Assembly: GCA_018646675.1 (NCBI GenBank)
Contig: JABGUH010000037.1
Span: forward strand, 1-64,000
Origin: Bdellovibrionales bacterium
Lineage (GTDB): Bacteria > Bdellovibrionota > Bacteriovoracia > Bacteriovoracales > Bacteriovoracaceae
Direction: 5' to 3'
Length of the DNA stretch: 64,000 nt
The position numbers were made by a program, and so were the translations under genes. Of this stretch, positions 62,855 to 64,000 are shown piece by piece. Within the stretch, counting starts at the first letter, position 1, and each line of letters opens with the position of its first letter. The notes under the pieces are model-generated. The model was not told the origin of the DNA and did no database searches. It worked only from the letters and a program-made list of their open reading frames with translations.

Positions 62855-64000
62855 ATGATGGGAATTTTCTCTGTTCGTCTGTTGGTAACGATTACTCTTA
62901 CTCTTGGTGTACTGCCATTATGGGGGGCAGAAAATGCGGCCATCCTGAGCGTTGGTGGACTCTATCTAAATAATCAGGCCCATATCGCTGATATCAATGG
63001 AGATGGTCTGGATGATATCCTAACTTTTAGTTCTGAGCAGCGATCAGCGATGGTGCTTTACCAGAAAGCTGATGGCCGCTTTTACAAGGGGCTATCTACC
63101 TACTTACAGTATGATCATCCCGAATTACAGATCGATGCCTTTCATGCCGGGGACTTCAATGGTGACCAGAAATTGGACTTTCTAGTGGTCTACGAGCAAC
63201 GCTTTATTAGCTTCTATCAGGGCGCAGGTACTGATACCTTTGTTAAGGCTGGAGAGTTTGAGATTCCATTTGATCTAGATATTATCTCTACCGTGGGTGA
63301 TCTTAATGGTGATCACCAGATGGATCTGCTCGTGACCACTACCGAAGCCTCTGAACAACAGCAACTCCCCGTCTTTACATTTGCTGAGCGTCAAAAGGCG
63401 GGTTTCCCACTAAAAATGAAGTTCTCACAACTTGACCTGGCGAAGATCTCCCCGACCAACCGGCCGCTATTTGAAATAGATGAATTGAGGGTTGTTCGTC
63501 GGGCCAATAATGTGGCCGGGGTGGTGATGTTAGACATTCGTTACAGCCGAATGTTCTCAATAGATGTGATAGATGGAGGAGCCAATTTTCGCGCCCAGCA
63601 GATATTTACAGTACCTTTTAAGCCATATGGAATTGAGCTTTTTGATCTAAATCAGGACGGGGTGGATGATCTATTGCTCTCTCCAATGTTTCCACGCAGG
63701 AAGTGGATATCTCATATCTGGTTAGGAGCGGATCAAGTTATTGGTGGTTTTAAATTTCATCAAGAGTTAATTACGGGAGTTCAACTGGTCGGCAGCAGTG
63801 TCGGTCACTTTAGCTCCAAACAGCAGCGACAATTGGCGATCGGGAGCGAATTTGAGAAGAGCATTCGGATCTATAATATCGGCAGTGATGATAAAATCTC
63901 TAGACGGCCAGTCAATAATTGGAAGTTACCTGCCAGGCCTAGTATCATCTCCTCTATGTCACGGGTCGAAGATAATAAGCCACTGACTAGCTTAATGGCA
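62855..64000 (+). CDS. Exported FG-GAP/VCBS-repeat protein, 3' end beyond the window
   Basis: The frame is open from ATG 62855 (AGGAG at 62843-62847) to the window end, 382 codons, with no stop. A signal peptide (LLVTITLTLGVLPLWGA) is followed by FG-GAP-type calcium-binding repeats: DINGDGLDDIL, DFNGDQKLDFL, DLNGDHQMDLL and DLNQDGVDDLL. These form beta-propellers in cell-surface or adhesion proteins. The gene stands on its own. Because it lacks an end here, the full length and other domains are unknown. Confidence 0.85.
   Translation, partial: MMGIFSVRLLVTITLTLGVLPLWGAENAAILSVGGLYLNNQAHIADINGDGLDDILTFSSEQRSAMVLYQKADGRFYKGLSTYLQYDHPELQIDAFHAGDFNGDQKLDFLVVYEQRFISFYQGAGTDTFVKAGEFEIPFDLDIISTVGDLNGDHQMDLLVTTTEASEQQQLPVFTFAERQKAGFPLKMKFSQLDLAKISPTNRPLFEIDELRVVRRANNVAGVVMLDIRYSRMFSIDVIDGGANFRAQQIFTVPFKPYGIELFDLNQDGVDDLLLSPMFPRRKWISHIWLGADQVIGGFKFHQELITGVQLVGSSVGHFSSKQQRQLAIGSEFEKSIRIYNIGSDDKISRRPVNNWKLPARPSIISSMSRVEDNKPLTSLMA

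Overview
The window is a gene-dense, moderately AT-rich (by eye) piece of a Gram-negative chromosome. Genes lie on both strands and many convergent pairs end within a few bases of each other. I saw no rRNA, tRNA or CRISPR. Strong AGGAG-type ribosome sites are common, and GTG and TTG starts are frequent. The mix suggests a Bdellovibrionota-type bacterium (Bacteriovorax/Bdellovibrio relatives), at moderate confidence: many secreted proteases, a GH24 lysozyme, a chemoreceptor, CheD, HD-GYP, a Bdellovibrio-style HNH protein with an N-terminal helical domain, and many lineage-specific secreted proteins. The mevalonate enzymes look like the Bacteroidota type, but the strong Shine-Dalgarno sites argue against Bacteroidota itself.

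Region by region. 0.2-5.9 kb is an Rrf2-sufB-sufC-sufD-sufS-nfu iron-sulfur assembly operon on the minus strand, in which sufB carries one in-frame TAA. 6.1-20.2 kb holds a class III aminotransferase, a PstS-like binding protein and the lysine 5,6-aminomutase genes (kdd, kamB, kamC, kamD, kamE). kamE is split from kamD by three plus-strand genes, one of them an astacin-like protein whose catalytic Glu is Gln. A thiopurine methyltransferase gene and a divergent enolase paralogue follow. 20.4-25.8 kb has an HD-GYP regulator with a Glu in place of the receiver Asp, an L,D-transpeptidase, a DUF3592 protein, and feoB with a DtxR/FeoA-like regulator behind a 24-bp operator-like inverted repeat. 25.8-42.4 kb is rich in exported proteins: an HExxH protease, a DUF3943 protein, an M28 aminopeptidase, GH24 lysozyme, matrixin, papain-like protease, barrel proteins and small Cys-containing proteins. 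Between them lie a Pit/DUF47 phosphate transporter pair, HPt, rhodanese, an MCP and a tyrosine recombinase.

42.5-51.1 kb has ATP-dependent PEP carboxykinase, a 720-residue exported coiled-coil protein, a 32-bp tandem repeat array, a Cys-rich repeat protein, the HNH protein with a 26-bp perfect palindrome upstream, a secreted Cys/His protein, and a repeat-filled intergenic region. 51.1-56.7 kb is a five-gene mevalonate operon (type 2 IPP isomerase, class II HMG-CoA reductase, GHMP kinase, diphosphomevalonate decarboxylase, mevalonate kinase). It makes IPP/DMAPP from HMG-CoA, with HMG-CoA synthase encoded elsewhere. 56.7-64 kb holds a histone H1-like protein, a small XRE regulator, a hemerythrin/DUF2249/12-TM membrane protein operon, an operon starting with a CheD-receiver fusion and including a metallo-beta-lactamase-fold (flavodiiron-like) protein, a BrnT/BrnA-like toxin-antitoxin pair with a 16-bp palindrome, and an FG-GAP repeat protein running off the right edge.

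The most notable items are the sufB nonsense codon, the CheD-receiver fusion next to a diiron-type MBL protein, the interrupted kam locus with its pseudo-astacin, the HNH palindrome whose 13-bp half recurs inside the gene, and the Bacteroidota-like mevalonate cluster with decayed duplications of its own 5' end.
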